Below are positions 27,756 to 36,703 of a DNA stretch of 64,000 nucleotides, piece after piece. This stretch comes from Capnocytophaga granulosa ATCC 51502 (GTDB lineage: Bacteria; Bacteroidota; Bacteroidia; Flavobacteriales; Flavobacteriaceae). The DNA lies in the NCBI RefSeq assembly GCF_000411115.1, contig NZ_KE150242.1:366218-430217 (forward strand). The letters are read 5' to 3'. The notes beneath the pieces are model-generated. The model ran no database searches, was not told the DNA's origin, and worked only from the letters and a program-made list of their open reading frames with translations. A program made the position numbers and the translations under genes. Numbering within the stretch: position 1 is the first letter of the stretch; the number at the start of each line of letters is the position of its first letter.

Positions 27756-29240
27756 ATGAACAAAATCTTATTTTTTATGATAGCACTCTCTCTTGTAAGT
27801 TGTGGAGGGAGAGATATTTATAATGATCTGAAACAACAGAACTTGCACGGAGAGATAAAGCAAGTGCGTATGACTTCTTATTCGGTAATTGAGAAATTTA
27901 ACCAAGTGGAAAAGAAAGCTAGAACCTCCGAGCGAGAGAATACCCTTACGGTATTTAACAACAAGGGAAACCAAGTAGAAAAGACCTTTTTCTCTCCTAC
28001 CGACAAGGCTATGCGTCGCTATGAATATAGATATGACACCAAAGGGAATCGCGCTTTGGTCAATGAGTTTAAGGAAGGCGGCACACTTAAAACAAGGTAT
28101 ATCTATACCCAGGATTCTGAGAGTAATGAAGTAGAAATTAATAGTTACAGTGGCCAAGGGGTGTTTCTTCAAAAAGAAATACGCTCTTACAATGACAAAC
28201 AATTACTCCTTGAGGAAGAAACCTATAATAAAAAGGGAGAATTGGAACAAAAACAAATAAATGCTTACAATGACCAAGACCTATGTATAGAAACTAATAT
28301 CTATGATGCTGAAGGCCAACTGAAATATAAGTATTCTTTTGTCTATGATAATAAAGGAAATATGATAGAGCGGAAAAAATATGACAAAAATGGTAAGACC
28401 ATTGCTAATCATACCTATATATATACCCTTGATGATAAAAATAACTGGACAGAGCGTATAGAATACCTTAATGGTAAGGCAATTTATCTAACCGATAGGG
28501 AAATAACCTATGGAGAAGGCCCAAAAGAGCTAAGAGAACCGATCTCGGAGATGGATACAGCTCCAGAGAGTAATACGAATGCAGATAACACAGGAGTGAA
28601 AAATGATTGGACAGCCCAAGAGCTTAAAGGAAACATCAAGACGCTGAGAGTAAAGACTTACGATGCTAAAAATCACAAGCAGAAGGACAATAAGCAAAAT
28701 ACCCTATCTGTATTTACTCAAAAGGGATATCTTACTAAAATCGTGTATTATAACAAAGATAATATTTATTCCTATGAAAAGAAATTTACCTATAAATATG
28801 ATGATAAGGGCAACAGAACCGAAGGAAAGATGTATTTCAATGATGGAGATTATCTCTTAACAACTTATGATGACAAAGGAGTTATTACAGGAGGTCATCT
28901 GTATCAGAATAAAACACAATTTGAATTAAAAGTGGTTTATAATGACAACGGAGATCTGATAGAATATTACTTACAGGATACAGAAATCTTTTACAAGTAT
29001 GATAAAAATCATAATTTGGTAGAGGAGAATCATAAAAAAGGTAAAGAAAACTGGGATATACTTTATAGCAGAGCCAAAAATGGTAACGTAACAGAAGAAC
29101 AAATATATCGCAAGGGTATTTTAGATGAAAAATATACATTCGTCTATACCTTCGACGAAAAAGGAAATTGGGTAGAACGAACACAATATATAAATAGAAA
29201 CCCTGTAGAGATAACAGAACGGGTGATAGAGTATTATTAG
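27756..29240 (+). CDS. YD-repeat-like lipoprotein with internal duplication
   Basis: A 494-residue lipoprotein: signal peptide with lipobox LVSC (Cys15) then a run of short repeats of the type 'Y-D-x-K-G-N-x-x-E-x-x-x-Y' resembling RHS/YD repeats (for example YDTKGNRALVNEF, YDNKGNMIERKKYDKNG, YDDKGNRTEGKMYF). The protein is an internal duplication: the segment near residues 22-60 (LHGEIKQVR...NTLTVFNNKGN) recurs at about 285-325 (LKGNIKTLR...NTLSVFTQKGY), followed in both halves by the same repeat series. Start chosen at the ATG 17 bases after a strong promoter. Its role is unknown. metF follows 20 bases downstream. Confidence 0.75.
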   Translation: MNKILFFMIALSLVSCGGRDIYNDLKQQNLHGEIKQVRMTSYSVIEKFNQVEKKARTSERENTLTVFNNKGNQVEKTFFSPTDKAMRRYEYRYDTKGNRALVNEFKEGGTLKTRYIYTQDSESNEVEINSYSGQGVFLQKEIRSYNDKQLLLEEETYNKKGELEQKQINAYNDQDLCIETNIYDAEGQLKYKYSFVYDNKGNMIERKKYDKNGKTIANHTYIYTLDDKNNWTERIEYLNGKAIYLTDREITYGEGPKELREPISEMDTAPESNTNADNTGVKNDWTAQELKGNIKTLRVKTYDAKNHKQKDNKQNTLSVFTQKGYLTKIVYYNKDNIYSYEKKFTYKYDDKGNRTEGKMYFNDGDYLLTTYDDKGVITGGHLYQNKTQFELKVVYNDNGDLIEYYLQDTEIFYKYDKNHNLVEENHKKGKENWDILYSRAKNGNVTEEQIYRKGILDEKYTFVYTFDEKGNWVERTQYINRNPVEITERVIEYY

Positions 29241-29260
29241 AGAAAAAGATAAAAAACAAG

Positions 29261-30217
29261 ATGAAAGTAACGGAGCATATAGCACAAGCTAAAGGGAAAA
29301 CATTATTTTCCTTTGAAATAGTCCCGCCTAAGAAGGGAAATAATATAGAGGAACTGTACAAGAATATAGAGCCTCTCTTGGAGTTCAAGCCTCCTTTTAT
29401 TGATGTAACAACTTCCCGCGAAGAGTATCTCTACAAGGAGCATCCCAATGGATTGTTGGAGAAAAAACTCATTCGTATGCGGCCTGGTACAGTGGGTATC
29501 TGCTCGGCTATACAACATAAGTATAATATAGATACGGTACCTCATGTACTCTGTGGGGGATTTACCAAGGAAGAAACAGAAGATCTGCTAGTGGATTGTT
29601 TCTATTTGGGAATAGACAACATCATGGCACTCAGGGGCGATGCTATGAAGGAGGAAAGGTATTTTCGCCCTACCAAAAATGGCAATGTATATGCCCTTGA
29701 CCTTGTAAAACAAATCGATAATTTACGCAAAGGAATTTACCTACATGATACTTTGGAAACCAATATAGGTATGGATTTCTGTATAGGAGTGGCTGGCTAT
29801 CCTGAAAAGCATATAGAAGCCCCTTCCAAAACATTTGATTTGGAAAAACTCAAAGAAAAAGTGGATAATGGAGCCGACTATGTAGTTACTCAGATGTTCT
29901 TTGACAACAAAAAGTATTTTGAGTTTGTAGCTAAGGCACGCGAAATGGGAATTCATGTACCTATTATTCCAGGGATTAAACCAGTTAGTGTCAAAAAGCA
30001 TCTTAATATACTTCCTCAGGCTTTTTTCTTAGACTTTCCAGAGCAGCTGGTTAAGGAAATAGAAAAGTGTAAGAACAATGAGGCCGTTAAGCAGGTTGGG
30101 ATAGAGTGGGCGATTGCCCAAAGTATAGAGCTGAAGAAGGCAGGCGTACCTTCGCTCCATTACTATTCCATGGGGAAATCTGAAAATATTATTCAAATCA
30201 TTTCGCAAGTTTTTTAA
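29261..30217 (+). CDS. metF: Methylenetetrahydrofolate reductase
   Basis: FAD-dependent reductase (318 residues) making 5-methyl-THF for methionine synthesis. The N-terminal FSFEIVPPKKGNN, the CGGFTKEETEDLLVDCFYLGIDNIMALRGDAM block and VTQMFFDNKKYFEFVAKAREMG are characteristic. It is a TIM-barrel catalytic domain without the eukaryotic regulatory region. It follows the YD-repeat lipoprotein with a 20-base gap; the shared transcript is probably accidental in function. Confidence 0.96.
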   Translation: MKVTEHIAQAKGKTLFSFEIVPPKKGNNIEELYKNIEPLLEFKPPFIDVTTSREEYLYKEHPNGLLEKKLIRMRPGTVGICSAIQHKYNIDTVPHVLCGGFTKEETEDLLVDCFYLGIDNIMALRGDAMKEERYFRPTKNGNVYALDLVKQIDNLRKGIYLHDTLETNIGMDFCIGVAGYPEKHIEAPSKTFDLEKLKEKVDNGADYVVTQMFFDNKKYFEFVAKAREMGIHVPIIPGIKPVSVKKHLNILPQAFFLDFPEQLVKEIEKCKNNEAVKQVGIEWAIAQSIELKKAGVPSLHYYSMGKSENIIQIISQVF

Positions 30218-30260
30218 ACAGAAGAGATTGAATTAAAATTAAAAAAAATTAGAATATCAT

Positions 30261-30291
30261 TTGTTTATAAAAAATAAAATCTTTATCTTTG
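30261..30291 (+). promoter_or_regulatory. Promoter of the TerB-DnaJ gene
   Basis: TTG (30261-30263), 20-base spacer, TATCTTTG (30284-30291). It lies 19 bases upstream of the ATG and fits the flavobacterial consensus exactly. Confidence 0.75.
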
Positions 30292-30310
30292 CCCTCAAAA
30301 AAGAAAGAAT

Positions 30311-31078
30311 ATGCCAAGAATTATAGAAAAATACCTAGAGTATATTGTGGCGATAGTTATCGGCCTTATTACCAGAAACATATGGGTGGGTATAGCTGTT
30401 CTATGTTTGGGATTATTACTCCGCCTAACTTTATTTAAGGGAAGCAGAAGTAATCAAGTGAATCTAAGACAAGCAGGCGCTATAGAAGGAGGATACAATC
30501 CTTCGGACTTTGAGCTCAACTTGCTTGCACTTTGTGCCTTAGTGATCAAGGCAGATGGTACAGGACCTACCCAAAAGGAGTTGGACTATGTACGTTATAA
30601 GTTTGTCTCTCTCTACGGAAAGGACAAGGCAAACGATATATTTCGTACTTTCAACCAAATCAAACAGAATGAGGTGCCGATAACTCGTATCTGCTTATAT
30701 ATGCGTGCTCGCACCAACTATGAGGCACGTCTTTCTATTATACACTTCTTGTTTGATATTGCTAGCCTTGATGGCCGTATCAAGGAGGCAGAACTTGCTT
30801 TGATAGAGCGTATTAATAAAAATCTTAATATAGATCAGTCCGATTTTGAGAGTGTCAAGGCAATGTTCCGCCAAGAAAAAGACGATGATTACACCATCCT
30901 TGGTGTAAGTAAAGATGCTTCTGAAGCTGAAATTAAAAAGGCTTATCGCGATATGGTTAAGAAATATCACCCAGACCGTATTGACACCAATGATGTTGCT
31001 ATCCGTAAGGGAGCTGAAGAGAAATTCAAACGTATACAAGAGGCTTATGAAAGCATTCAAAAACAAAGAGGGTTCTAA
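30311..31078 (+). CDS. Membrane-anchored TerB/DnaJ-domain protein (DjlA-like)
   Basis: A 255-residue protein with an N-terminal membrane anchor (about 10-37, two hydrophobic stretches), a TerB-like helical domain (about 60-175, with [19 protein letters not shown] and [17 protein letters not shown]) and a C-terminal J-domain (about 198-255) carrying the HPD motif (KKYHPDRI). The layout resembles E. coli DjlA, a membrane J-protein that recruits DnaK. A short membrane-protein gene overlaps its end. It has its own promoter. Confidence 0.88.
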   Translation: MPRIIEKYLEYIVAIVIGLITRNIWVGIAVLCLGLLLRLTLFKGSRSNQVNLRQAGAIEGGYNPSDFELNLLALCALVIKADGTGPTQKELDYVRYKFVSLYGKDKANDIFRTFNQIKQNEVPITRICLYMRARTNYEARLSIIHFLFDIASLDGRIKEAELALIERINKNLNIDQSDFESVKAMFRQEKDDDYTILGVSKDASEAEIKKAYRDMVKKYHPDRIDTNDVAIRKGAEEKFKRIQEAYESIQKQRGF

Positions 31079-31466
31079 ACCCTCTTTATTTTATCTTAAG
31101 CAAATCCTTAGGATACTGTTTTGTATGGGTGTTTTCCTATTGTTACACCTCTATGTAGTAGAGGAATATTACAAAGGGTTATTGTTTTTCTCCTTGGAAT
31201 CATTCTATATCTTCCATTCTTTGTGTGCTATAGGGGTATGTGGCTTGCTATTACTCCCTATAGGAGGGAATATGTATATAGGCTATCGCTTTATAGTGCT
31301 CACCTTTTTGCAGATGTTGGCTTGCTTAGCATTCCTGCTTCCTCCACTGCTTTCCCAGCCCAAGGTAGGGGAGTGGGAGATCCTCTCTTTCATGTTCGCT
31401 TTCTTTGTAGCACTTTTTTTGGAGGTGTATTTTGCTATTTTGCTACTTAGACGAGAAGAAAAGTGA
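31047..31466 (+). CDS. Small flavobacterial membrane protein (DUF6168-like)
   Basis: A 139-residue membrane protein with four hydrophobic helices (about 16-36, 44-64, 72-92, 105-130). The motif [23 protein letters not shown] is reminiscent of the short flavobacterial family DUF6168; this is a tentative link. I chose the ATG at 31047, which overlaps the J-protein gene by 32 bases, because the next ATG (31125) would cut the first helix in half. Function unknown. Confidence 0.6.
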   Translation: MKAFKNKEGSKPSLFYLKQILRILFCMGVFLLLHLYVVEEYYKGLLFFSLESFYIFHSLCAIGVCGLLLLPIGGNMYIGYRFIVLTFLQMLACLAFLLPPLLSQPKVGEWEILSFMFAFFVALFLEVYFAILLLRREEK

Positions 31467-31502
31467 AAAAAAAATTTCTATAATAAAAAAAGTTTTTATA
31501 CC

Positions 31503-31533
31503 TTTGCAAAGTGATTTAAAATTCGTAAATTTG
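31503..31533 (+). promoter_or_regulatory. Promoter of pdhA-pdhC with a doubled TTTG box
   Basis: TTTG (31503-31506), 19-base spacer, TAAATTTG (31526-31533), then 45 bases to the ATG. The upstream TTTG is itself part of a -7-like box TACCTTTG (31499-31506), so a second start about 20 bases earlier is possible, although its own -33 box is not evident. Confidence 0.65.
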
Positions 31534-31578
31534 CACTCTAGAAAAGTATAAATAAGCATACTAAATTCATTCTTGATA

Positions 31579-32577
31579 ATGAAAAAAATAGATAAAAAAA
31601 CGTATTTGCAATGGTACCAGGAAATGCTCTTTTGGAGAAAGTTTGAAGACAAATTGGCTTCTGCTTATATCCAACAAAAAGTAAGAGGATTTTTACATTT
31701 GTACAATGGACAAGAGGCAATTGTGGCAGGTTGTATGCACGTAATTGACCCTAAGAAAGACAAAATGATTACTGCCTATCGTAATCACGTGCATCCTATC
31801 GCTTTAGGGGTAGATCCACGTAGAATTATGGCAGAGCTTTTTGGAAAAGGAACAGGAACTTCACATGGATTGGGAGGTTCCATGCACATTTTCTCAAAAG
31901 AACATAACTTCTTCGGAGGTCATGGAATCGTAGGAGGACAAATCGCCCTAGGTGCTGGCTTGGCTTTTGCTGAGAAGTACAATGAGACAGGGGGAGTTGT
32001 CCTTACTTTTATGGGAGATGGAGCTACGCGTCAGGGAACCCTTCATGAGACTTTTAACATGGCTATGAACTGGAAGCTTCCAGTGATATTCATCTGTGAG
32101 AATAACCACTATGCTATGGGTACTTCTGTGGAGAGAACCGCTAATCATCCTGATATTTGGAAATTAGGTTTAGGTTATGAAATGCCTTGCGAACCTGTAG
32201 ATGGTATGAACCCTGTTTCAGTAGCTGAAAAGGTATACGAAGCTGTAGAACGCGCTCGTCGTGGAGAAGGCCCAACTTTCTTGGATATTCGTACCTATCG
32301 TTACAGAGGACACTCTATGTCCGATGCTCAACATTATCGTACTAAAGAGGAAGTGGAAGAGTATAAGAAGATAGACCCTATCACTCAAGTTCTTGACGTA
32401 ATCAAAGAAAAGAAATATGCTACTGATGCTGAAATAGAAGCCATAGACGAACGCGTAAAGAACTTGGTAGCAGAGTGCGAAAAATTCGCTAATGAATCTC
32501 CATTCCCTGAAAAGAATGTAATGTATGATGTAGTATACGAACAAGAAAATTATCCTTTTTTACCTCATAAATTATAA
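31579..32577 (+). CDS. pdhA: Pyruvate dehydrogenase E1 component, alpha subunit
   Basis: Thiamin-diphosphate-binding alpha subunit of the E1 heterotetramer (332 residues), which decarboxylates pyruvate. The TPP motif starts at GDGATRQG and closes with CENNHYAMGTS about 30 residues later; GTGTSHGLGGSMH and the YRYRGHSMSDAQHYRT phosphorylation-loop region are conserved. Start at the ATG 31579 (a TTG two codons upstream is less likely). The E2 gene follows six bases downstream. The partner E1 beta gene is not in this window. Confidence 0.95.
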   Translation: MKKIDKKTYLQWYQEMLFWRKFEDKLASAYIQQKVRGFLHLYNGQEAIVAGCMHVIDPKKDKMITAYRNHVHPIALGVDPRRIMAELFGKGTGTSHGLGGSMHIFSKEHNFFGGHGIVGGQIALGAGLAFAEKYNETGGVVLTFMGDGATRQGTLHETFNMAMNWKLPVIFICENNHYAMGTSVERTANHPDIWKLGLGYEMPCEPVDGMNPVSVAEKVYEAVERARRGEGPTFLDIRTYRYRGHSMSDAQHYRTKEEVEEYKKIDPITQVLDVIKEKKYATDAEIEAIDERVKNLVAECEKFANESPFPEKNVMYDVVYEQENYPFLPHKL

Positions 32578-32583
32578 AAGAAA

Positions 32584-34188
32584 ATGGCAGAAATAGTAAA
32601 TATGCCGCGATTAAGCGACACCATGGAAGAAGGAGTCGTAGCAAAATGGCTCAAAAAAGTAGGAGACACTGTAAAGGAAGGTGATATTCTCGCTGAGATA
32701 GAAACCGACAAGGCGACTATGGAATTTGAATCTTTCTATTCAGGTACCTTATTATACATTGGTCTAAAAGAAGGAGAAACCGCTCCCGTGGATACCCTTT
32801 TGGCTATCATTGGTGAGAAAGGTGAAGATATTTCAGCACTTATAGGTGGTGGTGCAGCTGCTGCGCCTGCCGCTGCTGCTCCAGCTGCTGCTGAGACACC
32901 TGCCGCTGCTGCTACAAGTGCACCCGCTGCTGCTATGCCTAAAGGCGTACAGATCGTTACCATGCCACGCCTAAGTGATACTATGACCGAGGGGACTGTA
33001 GCCTCTTGGCTTAAGAAAGTAGGTGATACAGTAAAAGAAGGAGATATCTTAGCCGAAATAGAAACAGACAAAGCCACAATGGAGTTTGAATCATTCTATG
33101 CTGGTACTTTATTGTATATAGGTATCAAAGAAGGGGAATCAGCTCCAATTGACTCATTATTGGCTATCATAGGCCCTGCAGGTACCGATGTAAATGCTGT
33201 ACTTGCCGCTGCTAAAGGTGGTAGTGCCCCTGAAACAGCTGCTGCTCCTGCTAAGGCAGAAGTTCCTGTGGCTGCTGCCCCTGCTGCTCCAGCTGCAACC
33301 ACTACCGACGGACGTGTATTTGCTTCTCCTTTGGCTAAGAAAATAGCTCAGGATAAGGGTATCAACCTATCTGAAGTAAAAGGAAGTGGAGAAAATGGCC
33401 GTATCGTACGCAAAGATGTAGAAGGATTCACCCCATCAGCTAAGCCTGCTGCCGCTGCCTCTACTGAGAAAGCTGCTGCTCCTGTAGCTTATGTTCCTGT
33501 AGGAGAAGAAGTTACGGAAGAAGTGAAGAACTCACAAATGCGTAAGACAATCGCTAAGCGCCTTTCTGAATCTAAGTTTACAGCACCTCACTATTACCTT
33601 ACCATTGAGGTAGATATGGAAAATGCGATGGCCTCACGTAGCCAAATCAATAACTTGCCTGATACTAAGGTGTCTTTCAACGATATGGTTGTGAAGGCTT
33701 GCGCTATGGCTCTTAGAAAACACCCACAAGTGAATACTTCTTGGAAAGGAGATGTTACAGTGTATAACAAGCATGTACATATAGGAGTAGCTGTGGCTAT
33801 TGAGGACGGATTGGTAGTACCTGTACTTAAGTTCGCTGACAACTTGAGTCTCTCTCAGATAGGTGTATTGGTGAAAGATTTGGCAGGAAAAGCTCGTAAC
33901 AAGAAGCTAACACCTGCTGAAATGGACGGAAGCACCTTTACAGTTTCTAATTTGGGTATGTTCGGAGTAGAACAATTTACTTCTATCATTAACCAACCTA
34001 ACTCTGCTATTCTTTCTGTAGGGGCTATCGTAGAGAAACCTGTTGTAAAGGATGGACAGATTGTAGTGGGACACACTATGAAGCTTTGCCTTGCTTGTGA
34101 TCACCGTACTATAGATGGGGCTACAGGTGCACAATTCTTGCAAACCTTGAAGGCTTACATAGAAAACCCTGTTACTATGTTGGCATAG
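32584..34188 (+). CDS. pdhC: Pyruvate dehydrogenase E2, dihydrolipoamide acetyltransferase
   Basis: A 534-residue E2 core enzyme. It has two lipoyl domains (about 1-80 and 122-205), each with the lipoylated Lys in ETDKATMEFES, joined by Ala/Pro-rich swinging-arm linkers (about 90-118 and 216-240). A peripheral subunit-binding domain (about 243-280, FASPLAKKIAQDKGINL) precedes the acetyltransferase domain, whose active-site motif is CDHRTIDGA near the C-terminus. Ser-to-Asp variation is absent. It forms an operon with pdhA and ends at a hairpin terminator. Confidence 0.95.
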   Translation: MAEIVNMPRLSDTMEEGVVAKWLKKVGDTVKEGDILAEIETDKATMEFESFYSGTLLYIGLKEGETAPVDTLLAIIGEKGEDISALIGGGAAAAPAAAAPAAAETPAAAATSAPAAAMPKGVQIVTMPRLSDTMTEGTVASWLKKVGDTVKEGDILAEIETDKATMEFESFYAGTLLYIGIKEGESAPIDSLLAIIGPAGTDVNAVLAAAKGGSAPETAAAPAKAEVPVAAAPAAPAATTTDGRVFASPLAKKIAQDKGINLSEVKGSGENGRIVRKDVEGFTPSAKPAAAASTEKAAAPVAYVPVGEEVTEEVKNSQMRKTIAKRLSESKFTAPHYYLTIEVDMENAMASRSQINNLPDTKVSFNDMVVKACAMALRKHPQVNTSWKGDVTVYNKHVHIGVAVAIEDGLVVPVLKFADNLSLSQIGVLVKDLAGKARNKKLTPAEMDGSTFTVSNLGMFGVEQFTSIINQPNSAILSVGAIVEKPVVKDGQIVVGHTMKLCLACDHRTIDGATGAQFLQTLKAYIENPVTMLA

Positions 34189-34227
34189 TATGAACCGTAT
34201 GTAACGCAATTATATATATTTATTGAG

Positions 34228-34255
34228 AAAGAGGCATAATCCCACATGCCTCTTT
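34228..34255 (+). terminator. Terminator of pdhA-pdhC
   Basis: AAAGAGGCAT / ATGCCTCTTT, a 10-bp perfect stem with an 8-base loop, followed by TCTTTTACT. It lies 39 bases after the pdhC stop. Confidence 0.85.
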
Positions 34256-34274
34256 TCTTTTACTATGCAATAAA

Positions 34275-34306
34275 TTTGTTTAATACGAAAAAATATCGTA
34301 ATATTG
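34275..34306 (+). promoter_or_regulatory. Probable promoter of the NlpC/P60-rlmH operon
   Basis: TTTG (34275-34278), 20-base spacer, TAATATTG (34299-34306), one mismatch from TAnnTTTG, 22 bases before the ATG. Confidence 0.5.
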
Positions 34307-34328
34307 TACTCTTTATAAGGAATAAATT

Positions 34329-35108
34329 ATGTATGCTATATGTCATTTGAGTATAGTACCGATGCGGGATGAAGCCTCTCATAAGAGCGAACAGATTTCT
34401 CAGTTATTATACGGAGAATTGTGCTTTATAATGAAAGAAGAAGACGGCTGGTGTTATGTACGTACTGATTTTGATAACTATGAAGGTTGGATAGATGCCA
34501 AACAATTATCTCCCATAAGCGAAGCTACTTACCAGGAAACCAAGAAGGTGCTCCCTCGTTATGCTTCAGATATGGTGGATTATGTGCAGATTAGTGATAA
34601 AGAATATGATCTCTTGCCCATTTGTATAGGGGCTACTGTGAGCAATGCCCCTTTTATGGGACATCTCTTCTCTGGAGAAGTGCAGAGAAAGGTGTTGCGT
34701 AAGAATGTAGTAGAGATAGCTCTGAGATACCTTAATACGCCTTATTCATGGGGCGGGAAATCTCCTTTTGGAATTGATAGTCCTGCATTGGTACAAATGG
34801 TCTATAAGCTTATGGGAATCACCCTTCCTCGAGAGGTGGTTTCCCAGTATGAAATTATTGAAAGTGGAGATGTGGCTACTTTGGAAGATGCTGAAGTAGG
34901 GGACTTGCTTTTCTTTAATGATAACATGGGGCGTATCATTCATGTGGGGCTTCTGATCCAATCCGGGTATATCATTCATGCTTATGGGAAAGTACGTGTA
35001 GATCGTATTACCCCAGAGGGAATTTTTGACGAAGATATTCAAGAAATCACACATAATCTCTATGCTATCAAGCGAATTTTGGATGATGATGAGAAAAAAA
35101 TAAGGTAA
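34329..35108 (+). CDS. SH3-NlpC/P60 family protein lacking the catalytic Cys
   Basis: A 259-residue cytoplasmic or anchored-without-signal protein with an N-terminal SH3b region (about 1-75) and an NlpC/P60 domain (about 115-255). The usual active-site block is W-G-G-[KR]-S/T-P-F-G-I-D-C-S-G-F; here it reads WGGKSPFGIDSPALVQM, so the nucleophile position (residue 151) is Ser and the following Ser-Gly is Pro-Ala. The His-containing RIIHVGLL and HAYGKVRVDR motifs are retained. It is thus either a Ser-based or an inactive peptidase-like protein. It is followed after one base by rlmH. Confidence 0.85.
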   Translation: MYAICHLSIVPMRDEASHKSEQISQLLYGELCFIMKEEDGWCYVRTDFDNYEGWIDAKQLSPISEATYQETKKVLPRYASDMVDYVQISDKEYDLLPICIGATVSNAPFMGHLFSGEVQRKVLRKNVVEIALRYLNTPYSWGGKSPFGIDSPALVQMVYKLMGITLPREVVSQYEIIESGDVATLEDAEVGDLLFFNDNMGRIIHVGLLIQSGYIIHAYGKVRVDRITPEGIFDEDIQEITHNLYAIKRILDDDEKKIR

Positions 35109-35109
35109 A

Positions 35110-35583
35110 ATGACCATAAAATTACTCGTAGTAGGAAAAACAGATGTGTCCCTTTTAGAAAAAATAATTGAAGACTATAAGAAAAGAATACGATTTTATA
35201 TAAAATTTGAAATAGAGACGATTCCTGACTTGAAAAACACCAAAAACATCTCACAAGAAGAACAAAAAAACAAAGAAGGTGCCTTGCTGCTTAAGCAAAT
35301 AGCAGACAATGACTTCTTAGTGCTTTTGGATGAGCGAGGAAAGGAATATACCTCTGTAGAGTTTTCTGCGCAGTTACAGAAAATTATGAATACGGGGGTT
35401 AAGCAGTGTGTCTTTGTCATAGGAGGGCCTTATGGTTTTTCTCAACAGGTGTATCAGAGAGCTAACAATATGTGTTCGCTCTCTAGGATGACATTCTCTC
35501 ACCAGATAGTACGCCTATTTTTTGTAGAACAACTCTATAGGGCTTTTACTATTCTCAATAACGAACCTTATCATCACCAATAA
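35110..35583 (+). CDS. rlmH: 23S rRNA (pseudouridine1915-N3)-methyltransferase
   Basis: A 157-residue SPOUT-class methyltransferase that modifies pseudouridine 1915 in helix 69. The trefoil-knot SAM site is visible (VFVIGGPYGFSQQV, about 100-113) with a C-terminal FSHQIVRLFFVEQLYRAFTILNNEPYHHQ, the family hallmark. It is tightly packed between the NlpC/P60 gene and a DUF4268 gene (gaps of one and zero bases). Confidence 0.96.
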   Translation: MTIKLLVVGKTDVSLLEKIIEDYKKRIRFYIKFEIETIPDLKNTKNISQEEQKNKEGALLLKQIADNDFLVLLDERGKEYTSVEFSAQLQKIMNTGVKQCVFVIGGPYGFSQQVYQRANNMCSLSRMTFSHQIVRLFFVEQLYRAFTILNNEPYHHQ

Positions 35584-36012
35584 ATGTATAGCAAAGAGGA
35601 AGCAGCTAAGCTCAGACAAGATTTTTGGGTGTCTTTTGGGAAATCTTTCCCTCATAAGTGGATTTTGTATAGGACGAAGGTGAAACCTATCCAATTCAAA
35701 TTCTATTTTGATAATAAAAAGGCGATGGTATGTATGGATATAGAGGGAGATCAGCAGGAAATAGAAAAATATTATAACAAATTCCTATCCTTAAAATCCA
35801 TATTGGCAGAGTTCCTACCTGAGATCCTATTTGAAGAGCACTATTACTTGGAGAATGGTAAGGAAATAGCACGTATTTGGGTAGAGAAGCAAGGGGTATG
35901 TATCTATAATAAGGATACTTGGCAACAAGCTATGGTGTTCTTAAATGAAAAGATGCAACAAGTAGAATGTTTTTGGCAAGAGTATGAGGATTTTTTCATG
36001 GACGATTTTTAA
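35584..36012 (+). CDS. DUF4268 family protein
   Basis: A 142-residue soluble protein of the DUF4268 family (FWVSFGKSFPHKWILYRTKVKP; ILFEEHYYLENGKEIARIWVEKQGVCIYNKDTWQ). It begins immediately after the rlmH stop. DUF4268 domains occur alone and at the end of restriction-like proteins; no function is known for the single-domain form. Confidence 0.82.
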   Translation: MYSKEEAAKLRQDFWVSFGKSFPHKWILYRTKVKPIQFKFYFDNKKAMVCMDIEGDQQEIEKYYNKFLSLKSILAEFLPEILFEEHYYLENGKEIARIWVEKQGVCIYNKDTWQQAMVFLNEKMQQVECFWQEYEDFFMDDF

Positions 36013-36092
36013 CCTTAATAGGGGTTATATTTTAAGAAAAACAATTTTTTCAAGTCAAGAAAAATAATTACTTTTGCAAAAATTTACAATGA

Positions 36093-36701
36093 ATGTTACT
36101 CATAGGAATAACAGGAGGAACGGGCTGTGGTAAGACAACAGTAGTCAATCAGATTGTCCAAGAAATACCACCAGGAGAGGTGAGTGTCATCTCACAAGAT
36201 GCTTATTATAGGGATTTGTCACACCTTACTTTTGAAGAGAGAACCAAGGTGAATTTTGACCACCCTAAGTCCTTGGATTTTGATTTGCTCAGGGAGCATC
36301 TTTCCCTGCTTAAGCAAGGAAAAACAATTATGCAACCCACTTATTCCTTTGTAGAACACAACAGAACGCCACAGGTGATACCTATAGCTCCTTGTAAGGT
36401 GATTATAGTGGAGGGAATTTTAATATTTTCTCATCCAGATCTGAGAGATTTGTTTGATATTAAGATATTTGTACATGCCGATTCCGATGAGCGTCTTATT
36501 CGCCGTATCAAAAGAGATACCACCGAGCGCGGAAGAGATATACAGGAGGTGCTCAACCGATACCAAACTACTCTTAAACCAATGCACCAGCAGTTTATAG
36601 AGCCTACCAAGGAATATGCCGATATCATTATTCCCAATAACCGACATAACAAGGTGGCTATTGATATTGTCAAGACCATTGTCCATAATAGAATCCAATA
36701 A
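36093..36701 (+). CDS. udk: Uridine kinase
   Basis: A 202-residue P-loop kinase that phosphorylates uridine or cytidine in pyrimidine salvage. P-loop GGTGCGKTT (9-17), the uridine-binding DAYYRDLSHL and NFDHPKSLDFDLL, VEGILIF and the lid Arg-rich RLIRRIKRDTTERGRD are all present. It lies two bases before the divIC-like gene. An upstream -7-like TACTTTTG (36069-36076) is present but no -33 TTG. Confidence 0.94.
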   Translation: MLLIGITGGTGCGKTTVVNQIVQEIPPGEVSVISQDAYYRDLSHLTFEERTKVNFDHPKSLDFDLLREHLSLLKQGKTIMQPTYSFVEHNRTPQVIPIAPCKVIIVEGILIFSHPDLRDLFDIKIFVHADSDERLIRRIKRDTTERGRDIQEVLNRYQTTLKPMHQQFIEPTKEYADIIIPNNRHNKVAIDIVKTIVHNRIQ

Positions 36702-36703
36702 TA

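Noticed and set aside
31125..31466. Start at 31125 for the small membrane protein
   Set aside because: It would remove half of the first transmembrane helix; the overlapping ATG at 31047 gives an intact one.
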